A DNA stretch of 64,000 bases from Alphaproteobacteria bacterium (GTDB taxonomy: Bacteria; Pseudomonadota; Alphaproteobacteria; Oceanibaculales; Oceanibaculaceae). The translations under genes were made by a program, and so were the position numbers. Location: positions 1 to 64,000 of the forward strand of contig JAHJHR010000004.1 of NCBI GenBank assembly GCA_018823745.1, given 5' to 3'. The notes beneath the pieces were generated by a model. It was not told where the DNA came from. It was given only the letters and a program-made list of their open reading frames with translations, and made no database searches. Shown here one piece after another: positions 52,310-60,514 of this stretch (positions within the stretch are counted from its first letter, which is position 1; the number at the start of each line of letters is the position of its first letter).

Positions 52310-53206
52310 TCAGTCGAACCGGAAGCGCTGCAGGTGATTGACCAGCGCGCGTAGCTTCGGCGCAAGGTTGCGGCGGCTGGGATAGTAGAGATAGAAGCCG
52401 GGGAAGGGCGGGCAGTAGTCCCCAAGAACGGTGACCAGCTCGCCGCGCGCTATCCAGGGGCGGAAGCTTTCCTCCAGCCCGCAGGTGAGGCCGGCACCGG
52501 CAACCGCCAGCTTGATCATCAGCGCCATGTCGTTGGTGGTGACCTCCGGCACGACATCGACGCTGAACTCCCTTCCCTGCTCGGTGAATTCCCAGCGATA
52601 GGGCGCCACTTTGGGCGCCGGTCGCCAGCCTATGCAGCGATGGCCGGACAGATCCTTCGGATGCGCGGGCGCGCCGAAGCGGTCGATATAGGAAGGGGCG
52701 CAGACAATGATCTGCCGTTCCTCCCCGGCAACCAACACGGCGATCATGTCCTGCTGGATCACTTCGCCCAGCCTGACGCCGGCATCGTACCCCTCCGTGA
52801 CGATATCGCAGTCCTCATCCGTTACCGTAACGTCGAGCTGGATTTCCGGATTTGCCTCGACGAAGCGCGCCAGGAACGGCCCCGACAGGAACCGCTCGGC
52901 AATCGAGGAGACCGCCAGCCGCAACTGCCCGCGTGGACGGTCGCGCAGATGGCCCGTGGCCTCGATGGCGGCGCGCATCTCGGCGAGCGCCGGGGCCACA
53001 TCGCCATACAGCCTTTCGCCAGCCTCGGTCAGGCTGACGCTGCGAGTCGTGCGCTGCACCAGTGCGATGCCGAGCGTTTCCTCCAGCCGTTTGATTGCCT
53101 GGCTGACCGCTGAGCGGGTGACACCCAGCCGGTCTGCGGCGGCGCGGAAGCTCCGCTCCTCAGCGACAAGGGCGAAGATGGTGAGCGCGTTGAGGTCCGG
53201 TCCCAT
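52310..53206 (-). CDS. LysR-family transcriptional regulator 2
   Basis: A 298-residue paralogue with helix-turn-helix FALVAEERSFRAAADRLGVTRSAVSQAIKRLEETLG and a type 2 periplasmic-binding-like effector domain. It converges with regulator 1 (20 bp apart) and is divergent from the SDR operon across 116 bp, so the SDR operon is its probable target. Confidence 0.9.
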   Translation of the reverse strand: MGPDLNALTIFALVAEERSFRAAADRLGVTRSAVSQAIKRLEETLGIALVQRTTRSVSLTEAGERLYGDVAPALAEMRAAIEATGHLRDRPRGQLRLAVSSIAERFLSGPFLARFVEANPEIQLDVTVTDEDCDIVTEGYDAGVRLGEVIQQDMIAVLVAGEERQIIVCAPSYIDRFGAPAHPKDLSGHRCIGWRPAPKVAPYRWEFTEQGREFSVDVVPEVTTNDMALMIKLAVAGAGLTCGLEESFRPWIARGELVTVLGDYCPPFPGFYLYYPSRRNLAPKLRALVNHLQRFRFD

Positions 53207-53322
53207 TGGTTAGTTGTTCTTTCCAGATTGTAAATGAATGGCCGCCTTATCGTAACAATGAGCCGGGCCTATCTTCCTGGCAACCGCAGATCGCGGATTT
53301 TGTGTCCAACGGAGAGAAGAAC

Positions 53323-54048
53323 ATGCCCCTCGACAAGATCGTCCTCATTACCGGCGCCTCCAGCGGCATCGGCGCCGGCATTGCCCGCGAACTGGGCAGG
53401 GCTGGTGCGAAGCTGATGCTTGGTGCGCGCCGCACCGACCGGCTGACGGCGCTGGCCCAGGAGATCAATTTCGAAGGTGGCGAGGCCGCCATCAGCCGCC
53501 TCGATGTCACCGACCGCGCCGATGTCGCCGCCTTCGCCGAGGCCGCGCGTCAGGCCTGGGGCCGGGTCGATGTCATCGTGAACAATGCCGGCGTGATGCC
53601 GCTCTCCCCGATGGCCGCGATGAAGGTCGAGGAATGGGACCGCATGGTCGATGTGAACATCAAAGGCGTTCTGCATGGCATCGCCGCCGTGCTGCCGGAA
53701 ATGACCGCGCGGGGGTCCGGCCACATCATCAACATCGCCTCCATCGGCGCGCTGTCCGTCTTTCCGACCGCCACCGTCTATTGCGCGACCAAATATGCGG
53801 TGCGCGCGATCTCCGACGGGCTTCGGCAGGAGCATGACAGCCTTCGCGTTACCTGCATCCATCCGGGCGTGGTGGAAAGCGAGCTTGCCGACACCATCAC
53901 CGACCCGGCCACGGCGGAGGCGATGAAGCTCTACCGCGCCATCGCCCTACGGCCGGATGCCATCGCCCGTGCCGTCCGCTACGCCATCGAGCAACCCGAC
54001 GATGTCGATGTGAACGAGATCGTCATCCGTCCCACCGCTACCCGATAA
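53323..54048 (+). CDS. short-chain dehydrogenase/reductase
   Basis: A 241-residue classical SDR with ITGASSGIGAGIA (cofactor loop), GARRTDRL (Arg residues after beta2 that favour NADP), NNAGVMPLSP, catalytic Ser in NIASIGALS and YCATKYAVRAI. ATG 53323 has GGAGAG upstream; the frame starting at 53206 overlaps the LysR start and is not real. First gene of a three-gene operon with the next two. Confidence 0.9.
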   Translation: MPLDKIVLITGASSGIGAGIARELGRAGAKLMLGARRTDRLTALAQEINFEGGEAAISRLDVTDRADVAAFAEAARQAWGRVDVIVNNAGVMPLSPMAAMKVEEWDRMVDVNIKGVLHGIAAVLPEMTARGSGHIINIASIGALSVFPTATVYCATKYAVRAISDGLRQEHDSLRVTCIHPGVVESELADTITDPATAEAMKLYRAIALRPDAIARAVRYAIEQPDDVDVNEIVIRPTATR

Positions 54049-54058
54049 GGAGATCATC

Positions 54059-54502
54059 ATGCAGTACCGCAACAAGATCATTATCGCCGCATTTCTCGTT
54101 ACAGCCCTTCCTGCAACCGCGCAGTCGCAGACTCTGGAAGAACGGCAGCAGCGCGGCGCCGATGTCATCCGCAGCCTGAACAACGGCGCGACGCAGCCGA
54201 ATCTGGAGCGCATGCGCGAGGAGTTCCCGTTCCTGGCCGAGGCGACCGAGGGTTTCGCGCTGGGCGATGTCTGGTCCCGGCCGGGGCTGGACAACCGCAC
54301 CCGCCAGATCGCTGCTGTCACCGCCTTCGCCGCCCTGGGCGAGACCGGCATCATGAAAGTCCATGCCGGCTATGCGCTGAATATCGGCGTCACCGAGGAG
54401 GAGCTGAAGGAGGCGATCTATCTGGTCACCGTGACCAGCGGCTTCCCGCGGACCATCGCGGCCTCGCAAGCCCTGGCCGAATTGTTCGCCGAACGGCGCT
54501 GA
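54059..54502 (+). CDS. exported carboxymuconolactone decarboxylase-family protein
   Basis: A 147-residue protein with a Sec signal peptide (IIIAAFLVTALPATAQS) and an AhpD-like helical domain: LDNRTRQIAAVTAFAALGE followed by VTEEELKEAIYLVT and GFPRTIAASQAL. The redox Cys pair of AhpD is absent. It lies 10 bp after the SDR gene and 11 bp before the Atu4866-like gene. The secreted location is unusual for the family; the reaction is unknown. Confidence 0.8.
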   Translation: MQYRNKIIIAAFLVTALPATAQSQTLEERQQRGADVIRSLNNGATQPNLERMREEFPFLAEATEGFALGDVWSRPGLDNRTRQIAAVTAFAALGETGIMKVHAGYALNIGVTEEELKEAIYLVTVTSGFPRTIAASQALAELFAERR

Positions 54503-54513
54503 GGGTGAGGCCG

Positions 54514-54867
54514 ATGAAAATGCTCCCCATCTTCGCCACCGCCGCGCTCGCAACGAGCGCTGTCCTCCTTCCAGGCCAGAAAGGTCTCGCCCAGATGAAC
54601 CCGAGCCAGCCCGCCGCGTCCCAGATCACCCAGGAGCATCCCTATGTCGGCATGTGGATGACGGAGGGCGGCCATATCCGGCACGAACTTCTGCCGAATA
54701 ACCGCTATGTCGAGGCGCGCGGCACCCGAGAGAAGGCCTATCAGGGCCGCTACAAGGTGACCGGCAGCTATATCGAATATTGGGACGATACCGGCTTCAC
54801 CGCCGACGGCACCTTCGTGGACGAGAACACCCTCCATCATGGCGGGATGATCTTCCGCCGCCGGTGA
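54514..54867 (+). CDS. exported Atu4866-like protein
   Basis: A 117-residue protein with a Sec signal peptide and a small beta-rich domain: HPYVGMWMTEGGHIRHELLPNNRYVEARG, YQGRYKVTG and YIEYWDDTGFTADG, which I recognise as the Atu4866 (PF11512-like) family of unknown function. ATG 54514 has GAGG 8 bp upstream; the GTG at 54505 is the alternative. It often accompanies SDR enzymes, as here. Confidence 0.75.
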   Translation: MKMLPIFATAALATSAVLLPGQKGLAQMNPSQPAASQITQEHPYVGMWMTEGGHIRHELLPNNRYVEARGTREKAYQGRYKVTGSYIEYWDDTGFTADGTFVDENTLHHGGMIFRRR

Positions 54868-54894
54868 TGAAGGCAGAACTCAGGTCAAGTGGGC

Positions 54895-55818
54895 TTACGT
54901 GCCTTTCTGCGGACCATGCCTGTCGATGACCGATGACCAGAACCGTTCCGCGATCTCTGTCATGCGCTCGCGCCGCCGGATCAGGACGATCTGGACATCG
55001 ACGTCCCACATCGCGTCCCCTGCCGCGACAAGCCTGCCCGACATCAGCTCGTCTTCTAAGAGGCTGGCCGGTATCCACGCCACGCCCTTGCCGTCGATCG
55101 CCATCGCCTTCAGGGCGACTGCGAGATGGGAGGTGAATACCGGCGAGATGTGAAGTTTGCCCGCATGCTGCGGCAGGGCGGCAGCGAGAATCCGTCCCAT
55201 GCCGGAGGTGGTGTCGAAGGTCAGACACGGAACCGGCGAGCCGGGCCGCCCGGGCAGAGCGTGCAGGGGGGCTTCATCCGTGCCTCTGGCGCTGACCGGC
55301 ACGAGCCTGTCCTTGGCGAGGACGACGTGCCGGTAGGCGTCGTCGCCGACGAGAGTCTTCGTTCCCTCCCGGTAGTGACACAGCAGAAACTGCGCGCTGC
55401 CTTCCTGCATCATCCGCTCGCAGGCGTTCAGATTGTCGGACAGCAGCCGCATCGGAGCGAGCAGGGGCCAGTCCGGGACGCTCTGGACCCAGTCGGGAAA
55501 GAACACGAAGGACAAGGCGTGTGTCGCCGCGAAGGTCAGCATCTCGGCCTCCGCCCGCAACGTGTCCAGCTCGTTCCGGACCCTTTCAAGACGTTGGGAA
55601 AGATCGTCGGCTGCAACAAGCATCGCCTCTCCTGCCCGAGTCAGGCTGAGCCTGTGGGTGGAGCGGTCCACGAGCTGATGGCCGCACCAGGCTTCGAGGG
55701 AACGGATACGGCGTCCAAATGCGGGTTGCGTGACGTTCCGCTGCTCGGCGGCGCGCGAGAAGTTGAGCGTCCGGGCCAGGGCGCGAAAATCTTCGAGCCA
55801 GTTCGTGTCGAGGCTCAG
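54895..55818 (-). CDS. LysR-family transcriptional regulator 3 (HypT-like), likely CTG start
   Basis: A protein of 307 residues. Helix-turn-helix FRALARTLNFSRAAEQRNVTQPAFGRRIRSLEAW resembles the HypT/YjiE group. A perfect AGGAGG (55824-55829) lies 5 bp before CTG 55818, giving the start LSLDTNWLEDF that matches family N-termini. The ATG at 55884 would add an unlikely 22 residues. It is divergent from the tartrate dehydratase gene and probably regulates it. Confidence 0.8.
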   Translation of the reverse strand: MSLDTNWLEDFRALARTLNFSRAAEQRNVTQPAFGRRIRSLEAWCGHQLVDRSTHRLSLTRAGEAMLVAADDLSQRLERVRNELDTLRAEAEMLTFAATHALSFVFFPDWVQSVPDWPLLAPMRLLSDNLNACERMMQEGSAQFLLCHYREGTKTLVGDDAYRHVVLAKDRLVPVSARGTDEAPLHALPGRPGSPVPCLTFDTTSGMGRILAAALPQHAGKLHISPVFTSHLAVALKAMAIDGKGVAWIPASLLEDELMSGRLVAAGDAMWDVDVQIVLIRRRERMTEIAERFWSSVIDRHGPQKGT

Positions 55819-56026
55819 GGCTGCCTCCTGTGCATGTAAGGCACTCCTCCCACACGGGCGAGCGGCATCAAAGCACAGGATCATAAGCCGATTGGCGACA
55901 GCACGCCACGCGCGTTAGTGCCGATTCGGCATAGATAGAACCGGCATGAGCATTAGACGGCGTCGGGCGCACAGCTAATACTGCCGGAATAATGCCCTCT
56001 CGAAAAGCAAGCCTAGGAGAAAGTCC

Positions 56027-57190
56027 ATGAGGATCGTCGATATCGTCGAGGTGACCAAGCCGATCGCCTCGCCCATTCGCAACGCCTATATCGACTTCTC
56101 GAAGATGACGGCCAGCCTCGTCGCGGTCGTCACCGACGTGGTGCGCGACGGCCGCCGCGTGGTTGGCTACGGCTTCAACTCGAACGGCCGCTACGGGCAG
56201 GGCGGGCTGATCCGAGAGCGCTTCCGCGACCGTATCCTCGAAGCCAAGCCGGAAAGCCTGCTGAACGAGGCGGGCACGAATCTCGACCCGCACAAAATCT
56301 GGGCGGCGATGATGACCAACGAGAAGCCCGGCGGGCATGGCGAGCGGTCGGTCGCCGTCGGCACCATCGACATGGCCGTCTGGGATGCCGTTGCCAAGAT
56401 CGAGGGCAAGCCGCTGTTCCGCCTGCTGGCCGAGATGAAGGGGCGCGAGGCCGACCCGAAGGTCTTCGTCTATGCCGCCGGCGGCTACTACTATCCGGGC
56501 AAGGACAATTCGGCCCTGTGCGCGGAGATGCGCAGCTATCTCGACCGGGGCTATACGGTCGTAAAGATGAAGATCGGCGGCGCCTCGCTTGATGAGGATC
56601 GCGGCCGCATCGAATCCGTGCTCAAGGAGATCGGCTCGCAGGCCCGGCTCGCCGTGGATGCCAATGGCCGATTCGACCTTGAGACCGCCATTGCCTACGC
56701 GAAGATGCTGCGCGATTATCCGCTGTTCTGGTACGAGGAGATCGGCGATCCGCTGGACTATGCCCTGCAAGCGGCGATCTCGGAGTTCTATGACGCACCG
56801 ATGGCGACGGGGGAAAACCTGTTCTCCCACCAGGACGCCCGCAATCTCCTGCGCTATGGCGGCATGCGCCCCGACCGCGACTGGCTCCAGTTCGATTGTG
56901 CACTGGCCTATGGGCTGGTCGAGTATCTGCGCACGCTCGATGTGCTGCGCCAGTTCGGCTGGTCGCCGTCGCGCTGCATTCCGCATGGCGGCCACCAGAT
57001 GTCGCTCAACATCGCGGCGGGCCTCGGCCTTGGCGGCAATGAGAGCTATCCCGACCTCTTCCAGCCCTATGGCGGATTCCCGGACGGGGTGAGGGTCGAG
57101 GACGGCCATATCGTCATGCCGGAATTGCCGGGCATCGGCTTCGAGGGCAAGTCTGACCTCATCAAGGTCATGCGCGAGCTTGCCGAGTAG
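56027..57190 (+). CDS. tarD: enolase-superfamily dehydratase, D-tartrate dehydratase-like
   Basis: A 387-residue enzyme close to D-tartrate dehydratase: the N-terminal cap has SPIRNAYIDFSKMTASLVAV, then general-base Lys in VKMKIGG, metal ligands in VDANGRF, WYEEIGDP and GENLFS, and the catalytic His in PHGGHQMSLNIA. It would turn D-tartrate into oxaloacetate. AGGAGAAAG precedes the ATG. The 142-208 bp upstream are shared with the divergent LysR gene. The symbol rests on strong motif resemblance; another acid sugar substrate is possible. Confidence 0.85.
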   Translation: MRIVDIVEVTKPIASPIRNAYIDFSKMTASLVAVVTDVVRDGRRVVGYGFNSNGRYGQGGLIRERFRDRILEAKPESLLNEAGTNLDPHKIWAAMMTNEKPGGHGERSVAVGTIDMAVWDAVAKIEGKPLFRLLAEMKGREADPKVFVYAAGGYYYPGKDNSALCAEMRSYLDRGYTVVKMKIGGASLDEDRGRIESVLKEIGSQARLAVDANGRFDLETAIAYAKMLRDYPLFWYEEIGDPLDYALQAAISEFYDAPMATGENLFSHQDARNLLRYGGMRPDRDWLQFDCALAYGLVEYLRTLDVLRQFGWSPSRCIPHGGHQMSLNIAAGLGLGGNESYPDLFQPYGGFPDGVRVEDGHIVMPELPGIGFEGKSDLIKVMRELAE

Positions 57191-57232
57191 ACGTGCCGAC
57201 AGACCCCTGGCGACACCCGAAGCGTGTGCGGC

Positions 57233-57604
57233 TTAACGCTCGGACGAGAAATGCGTTTTCAGATAGTTGAGGATCAGGTCTTTTTCCTCGGGCGGATATT
57301 CCGGCATTCCCTGCTCGGTGATCATCCACCCCCACAGATCATCCCAGCGCCCATCGCTGATGTGCTGCTGCTTGATGATCGCGGTCGAATGGCAGGCGGC
57401 GCAGGCATAGAAAGTCTCTTCGGCACCCTTGCCATCCGGAAGGCCACCGAGATCAGGATTGCCTTCCTCGGCCGGCTTGGCCGGCGCGCCCGGCAGGCCG
57501 GGTGCGGCCCCCGGCCGGGCCAGCGGGTTGTAATTCTGCGCCAGGGCGGGAAGCGCCGCCATGCTGATCGCGGCGCACAGCGCCAAAGCCGATGGAAAAC
57601 GCAT
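57233..57604 (-). CDS. periplasmic c-type cytochrome subunit of sulfite dehydrogenase
   Basis: A 123-residue protein with signal peptide (ALALCAAISMAALPALAQN), a Pro/Gly-rich linker and one heme site CAACH near residue 70. The distal Met ligand candidates lie in MITEQGMPEYPP. Its position after the molybdopterin subunit suggests a SorB-like electron acceptor. ATG 57604 fits the signal peptide. A strong hairpin separates it from the Mo subunit gene. Confidence 0.85.
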   Translation of the reverse strand: MRFPSALALCAAISMAALPALAQNYNPLARPGAAPGLPGAPAKPAEEGNPDLGGLPDGKGAEETFYACAACHSTAIIKQQHISDGRWDDLWGWMITEQGMPEYPPEEKDLILNYLKTHFSSER

Positions 57605-57633
57605 CGTTGAAGTCCTGAAATGAAGGGGAGGGG

Positions 57634-57662
57634 GTGCCACCTGCGCGTCAGGCAGGTGGCAC
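57634..57662. terminator. perfect hairpin between the sulfite dehydrogenase subunits
   Basis: GTGCCACCTGC (57634-57644) and GCAGGTGGCAC (57652-57662) form an 11-bp perfect stem with a 7-nt loop in the 67-bp gap of this operon. It may be an attenuator or an mRNA stability element setting the ratio of cytochrome to Mo subunit. Confidence 0.65.
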
Positions 57663-57671
57663 GAAGGCGGT

Positions 57672-59006
57672 TCAGGCGGCGAACATCGCGATACGATGCA
57701 TCATGTTGTTGCCATAGCCGCGCGGGTTCCAGCCCGGCACGGTGGCCGGCTGCATCTGGCCGTCCTTGTCAGTCGCGCGCGCCCAGACCTCGTAATAGCC
57801 CTTCTGGGGCAGGGTGACATTGGCCCGCCAGCGCTGCCAGGCAAAACCGTTGACCGGCTTGTCCAGCTTGGCTTCCTGCCAGGTCTGCCCGAAATCGATG
57901 GAGACATGCATCGCCTTCACATCGCCCTTGCCGGACCATGTCTGGCCGCGCACTTCGGTCGCTTTGCCGACCGCCACCTTCACGCCGGTTTCCGGGAAGG
58001 TGACCAGCGACTTCACCGGCATCTCCTCCATGACCACCATGTCGGATTTCGGCACTTCCGTGCCCGGTGCCACCGGATAGGCCGGCAGGCGGTAGGAATA
58101 GCCGGTCATCTTCTCGCCATCATGCACCTTGTTCCGCAGCGTGATCTTCTGCAGGTATTTGTGCGAAACGGAGCCCGGATAACCTGGAATGACAAGCCGC
58201 AGCGGGAAACCGTGCAGCGCCGGAATCGGTTGGCCGTTCATCGCCCAGGCGATCAGATTGGTGTCTTCCATTGCCTTCTTGATCGGCACGCCGCGCGAAA
58301 TGACGATCTTCGCGGAATCGCCCGACAAATGGACATCATTGCCGTAATGCGCGGTGTAGACGGCGGTGTCCTTTACGCCCGCCGCCTTCAGCACGTCGCG
58401 CAGGCGCACGCCGGTCCATTCCGGGCAGCCAACCGCGCCGAAGGTCCACTGGTTGCCGGATGCGCCGGGCTGGAAATAGGCCCGGCCATTACCGCCGCAT
58501 TCGACCCAGAGCCGGTAGGTGACGGTTTCAAAATTCTTCTTCAGATCGTCCATGGTCAGCGTCAGCGGCTTGTCGACCTCGCCATCGATGGTCAGCGTCC
58601 AGCCTTCGGCCTTCTGATCCAGCGCTTCCTGCGGGACCAGCCCGTTCATGCGCACGAACAGACGCTCATAGGGGGTGACATCGTCATCCAGCAGATGCGC
58701 CGGCGTCTCAGCGTTGACCGGCCGGTCGTTCAGCACGGTCAGGCCCTTCTTGGCACTCATCAGATCCAGGCCGGTATCCTGCGCCAGAGCGGCGGGGATG
58801 AGCCCCGTCGGCATGCTGCGGTGAAACGGAATCGTGGCGCCGACCATGGCCGCCATCGTGGCCAGCCCGGCATTTTTCAGGAACCCACGACGGTCGGTAT
58901 GGGATTTGCGGCCGAAAACCATCATGTCGGCGTCTTCGGCGGCGTTTTCCGCGTAAATCTCACGGATTTCCTCGGGCGCTTTGGGCGCGCCCGGATGCTG
59001 CACTGT
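57672..59006 (-). CDS. molybdopterin sulfite dehydrogenase subunit (SorA/SoxC-like)
   Basis: A 444-residue periplasmic enzyme. A Tat signal HTDRRGFLKNAGLATMAAMVGA is preceded by about 38 residues, so it is an internal-looking twin Arg in a long N-terminus. The Mo ligand Cys is in LWVECGGNGRAYF; the sulfite-oxidase dimer domain follows (GKGDVKAMHVSIDFGQTWQEA, WARATDKDGQMQP). It oxidises sulfite or a sulfane intermediate and passes electrons to the downstream cytochrome. ATG 59006 was chosen over 59033 because of the MTVQHPGAP start. Confidence 0.88.
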   Translation of the reverse strand, partial: TVQHPGAPKAPEEIREIYAENAAEDADMMVFGRKSHTDRRGFLKNAGLATMAAMVGATIPFHRSMPTGLIPAALAQDTGLDLMSAKKGLTVLNDRPVNAETPAHLLDDDVTPYERLFVRMNGLVPQEALDQKAEGWTLTIDGEVDKPLTLTMDDLKKNFETVTYRLWVECGGNGRAYFQPGASGNQWTFGAVGCPEWTGVRLRDVLKAAGVKDTAVYTAHYGNDVHLSGDSAKIVISRGVPIKKAMEDTNLIAWAMNGQPIPALHGFPLRLVIPGYPGSVSHKYLQKITLRNKVHDGEKMTGYSYRLPAYPVAPGTEVPKSDMVVMEEMPVKSLVTFPETGVKVAVGKATEVRGQTWSGKGDVKAMHVSIDFGQTWQEAKLDKPVNGFAWQRWRANVTLPQKGYYEVWARATDKDGQMQPATVPGWNPRGYGNNMMHRIAMFAA

Positions 59007-59102
59007 CATTTTTTCCTCCCTCACGAGCGCCATCGGGTAATGACGCTGAGGGAAGAAACGCTGGGGGGCGCCGGTTTATTCCAATTTATTTTGCCGGCAC
59101 GC

Positions 59103-59909
59103 TCAGACGATGCAGGGGGCGTGCCGGATGCTGGTAGCGGCGACCTGCGTGGCGACCGTCTTCTGGCTCCACTCCTGGAGATGGGCAACGATATCGGCGA
59201 GGCGGATTTCATCCATGCCGACCGCCATGACGGCATAGCCGGTATCGCCGACGCGCCAGGCATAGCGCGCCATGCCGGGCGTGCTGTAATCCATGCGCGC
59301 CGCGGTCAGGCCTTCCGGCGCCTTGCCGATCCACAGGCCGATCTGGCAGCCGCGCCGTCCGGTATAGCCGGCAAACAAGCCTGCCTTCGGGCCGGCGGGC
59401 GAGACGATGACGCGGGACAGCGACAGCTTGGCCGCAAGAAGATCCGGAATCGGCGTCCAGAGGCCCGCGCGGTTAACGACCGTGTCGCGGGCGTTCAGGG
59501 CCGTGACGGAATCCGCATCGGCATTCATCCAGGCGGTATGCTGCTCGGTCGCGGCTTCGATCCAGGCGCGTGCCGTGTCCTGATCGCTGTACTGCATGCT
59601 GAGGACAAGACCGCCGACAAGGACGAGCACCAGACTGGCCGCCAGCGCCATCCCGCCGATCCAGTGTTTCACCGTGCGGCGGCCGGCATGGCGGCCCAGC
59701 ATGCCGAGATCGATGTCCGGCGCGGATTCGGGCTGCAGGGCGGCACCGCTGGCCGCCTTCAGGCGGGTCAAATCCGCCACGGCGGTGGCCCAGGCCGAAT
59801 CCTGCGCCACCTGCTCGGCAATGTCAGCGCGCTGCGTGCGGCTGAGCGCGCCGTCGACATAGGCGTTCAGCAATTCCCAATCCGCAATGGTCATGGATGG
59901 CGGTTTCAT
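59103..59909 (-). CDS. membrane anti-sigma factor
   Basis: A 268-residue protein. A cytosolic helical N-terminus (ADWELLNAYVDGALSRTQRADIAEQV, the anti-sigma pattern) is followed by one membrane helix (about 86-105) and a periplasmic domain. No zinc-binding HxxxCxxC motif. It overlaps the sigma gene by 4 bp. It likely holds the sigma factor inactive until a periplasmic signal such as sulfite or its oxidation state appears, which is inference from the neighbouring sulfite enzyme. Confidence 0.85.
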   Translation of the reverse strand: MKPPSMTIADWELLNAYVDGALSRTQRADIAEQVAQDSAWATAVADLTRLKAASGAALQPESAPDIDLGMLGRHAGRRTVKHWIGGMALAASLVLVLVGGLVLSMQYSDQDTARAWIEAATEQHTAWMNADADSVTALNARDTVVNRAGLWTPIPDLLAAKLSLSRVIVSPAGPKAGLFAGYTGRRGCQIGLWIGKAPEGLTAARMDYSTPGMARYAWRVGDTGYAVMAVGMDEIRLADIVAHLQEWSQKTVATQVAATSIRHAPCIV

Positions 59910-60445
59910 GCCCTGTCTCTGGCCCTGTCTTTGAGTCGCAAGGGGCGCACGTTGCTGTGCTGCAGCAATGAATGCAGCGCGAGGCGCGCCCGGCTGATCC
60001 TGCTCATGACCGTGCCTACAGGAACTTCCAGCAATTCAGCCGCTTCCATGTAGGTGAAGCCAGCCAGATCGACAAGCGTGATGATTTCCCGTGCCGATGG
60101 CGACAGCTGCTCAAGGGCCTGCCGCACGGTAATGTCATCGATCAGGCGGGCTTCATTGGCGGATAGATCGCTGGGTGGCAGCTCTTCGCCCAGCACCTCC
60201 AGGTCGACCGCCTGACGGTACTGATCGATCCAGCAATTGCGCAATATCTTGAACAGCCAGGCGCGCAAGGCGGCATCATCCTCGGGCACGCGTTTCGCCG
60301 ACAGGGCGTTCATGGCGCAGTTCTGGACCAGATCCTGCGCTTTCTCCCTTTCGCCCGTCAGGCTCAGCGCATAACCGAAAAGCCGCGGCAGGTGAATCCG
60401 CAACCCTCTATCCAGCCTCTCCCGGCGTCTGAATCGTTCCAGCAT
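59906..60445 (-). CDS. ECF RNA polymerase sigma factor
   Basis: A 179-residue ECF sigma factor with region 2 (LFGYALSLTGEREKAQDLVQNCAMNALS, then AWLFKILRNCWIDQYRQ) and region 4 helix-turn-helix (LVDLAGFTYMEAAELLEVPVGTVMSRISRARLAL). It heads the run sigma, anti-sigma, sulfite dehydrogenase, cytochrome, all on this strand, and so is the probable activator of the operon. Confidence 0.92.
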   Translation of the reverse strand: MLERFRRRERLDRGLRIHLPRLFGYALSLTGEREKAQDLVQNCAMNALSAKRVPEDDAALRAWLFKILRNCWIDQYRQAVDLEVLGEELPPSDLSANEARLIDDITVRQALEQLSPSAREIITLVDLAGFTYMEAAELLEVPVGTVMSRISRARLALHSLLQHSNVRPLRLKDRARDRA

Positions 60446-60514
60446 GACGCATAACCATAGACCCTCGTGAAATTCGGGTCGATATCGATGAAGGGGTTTG
60501 CGGCTCTCGCCGTC

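Noticed and set aside
57696-60053. A 785-codon plus-strand open frame
   Set aside because: It is the antisense of the sulfite dehydrogenase and anti-sigma genes. GC-rich codon bias leaves the opposite strand open; the translation is His/Arg/Gly-rich with no family motifs.
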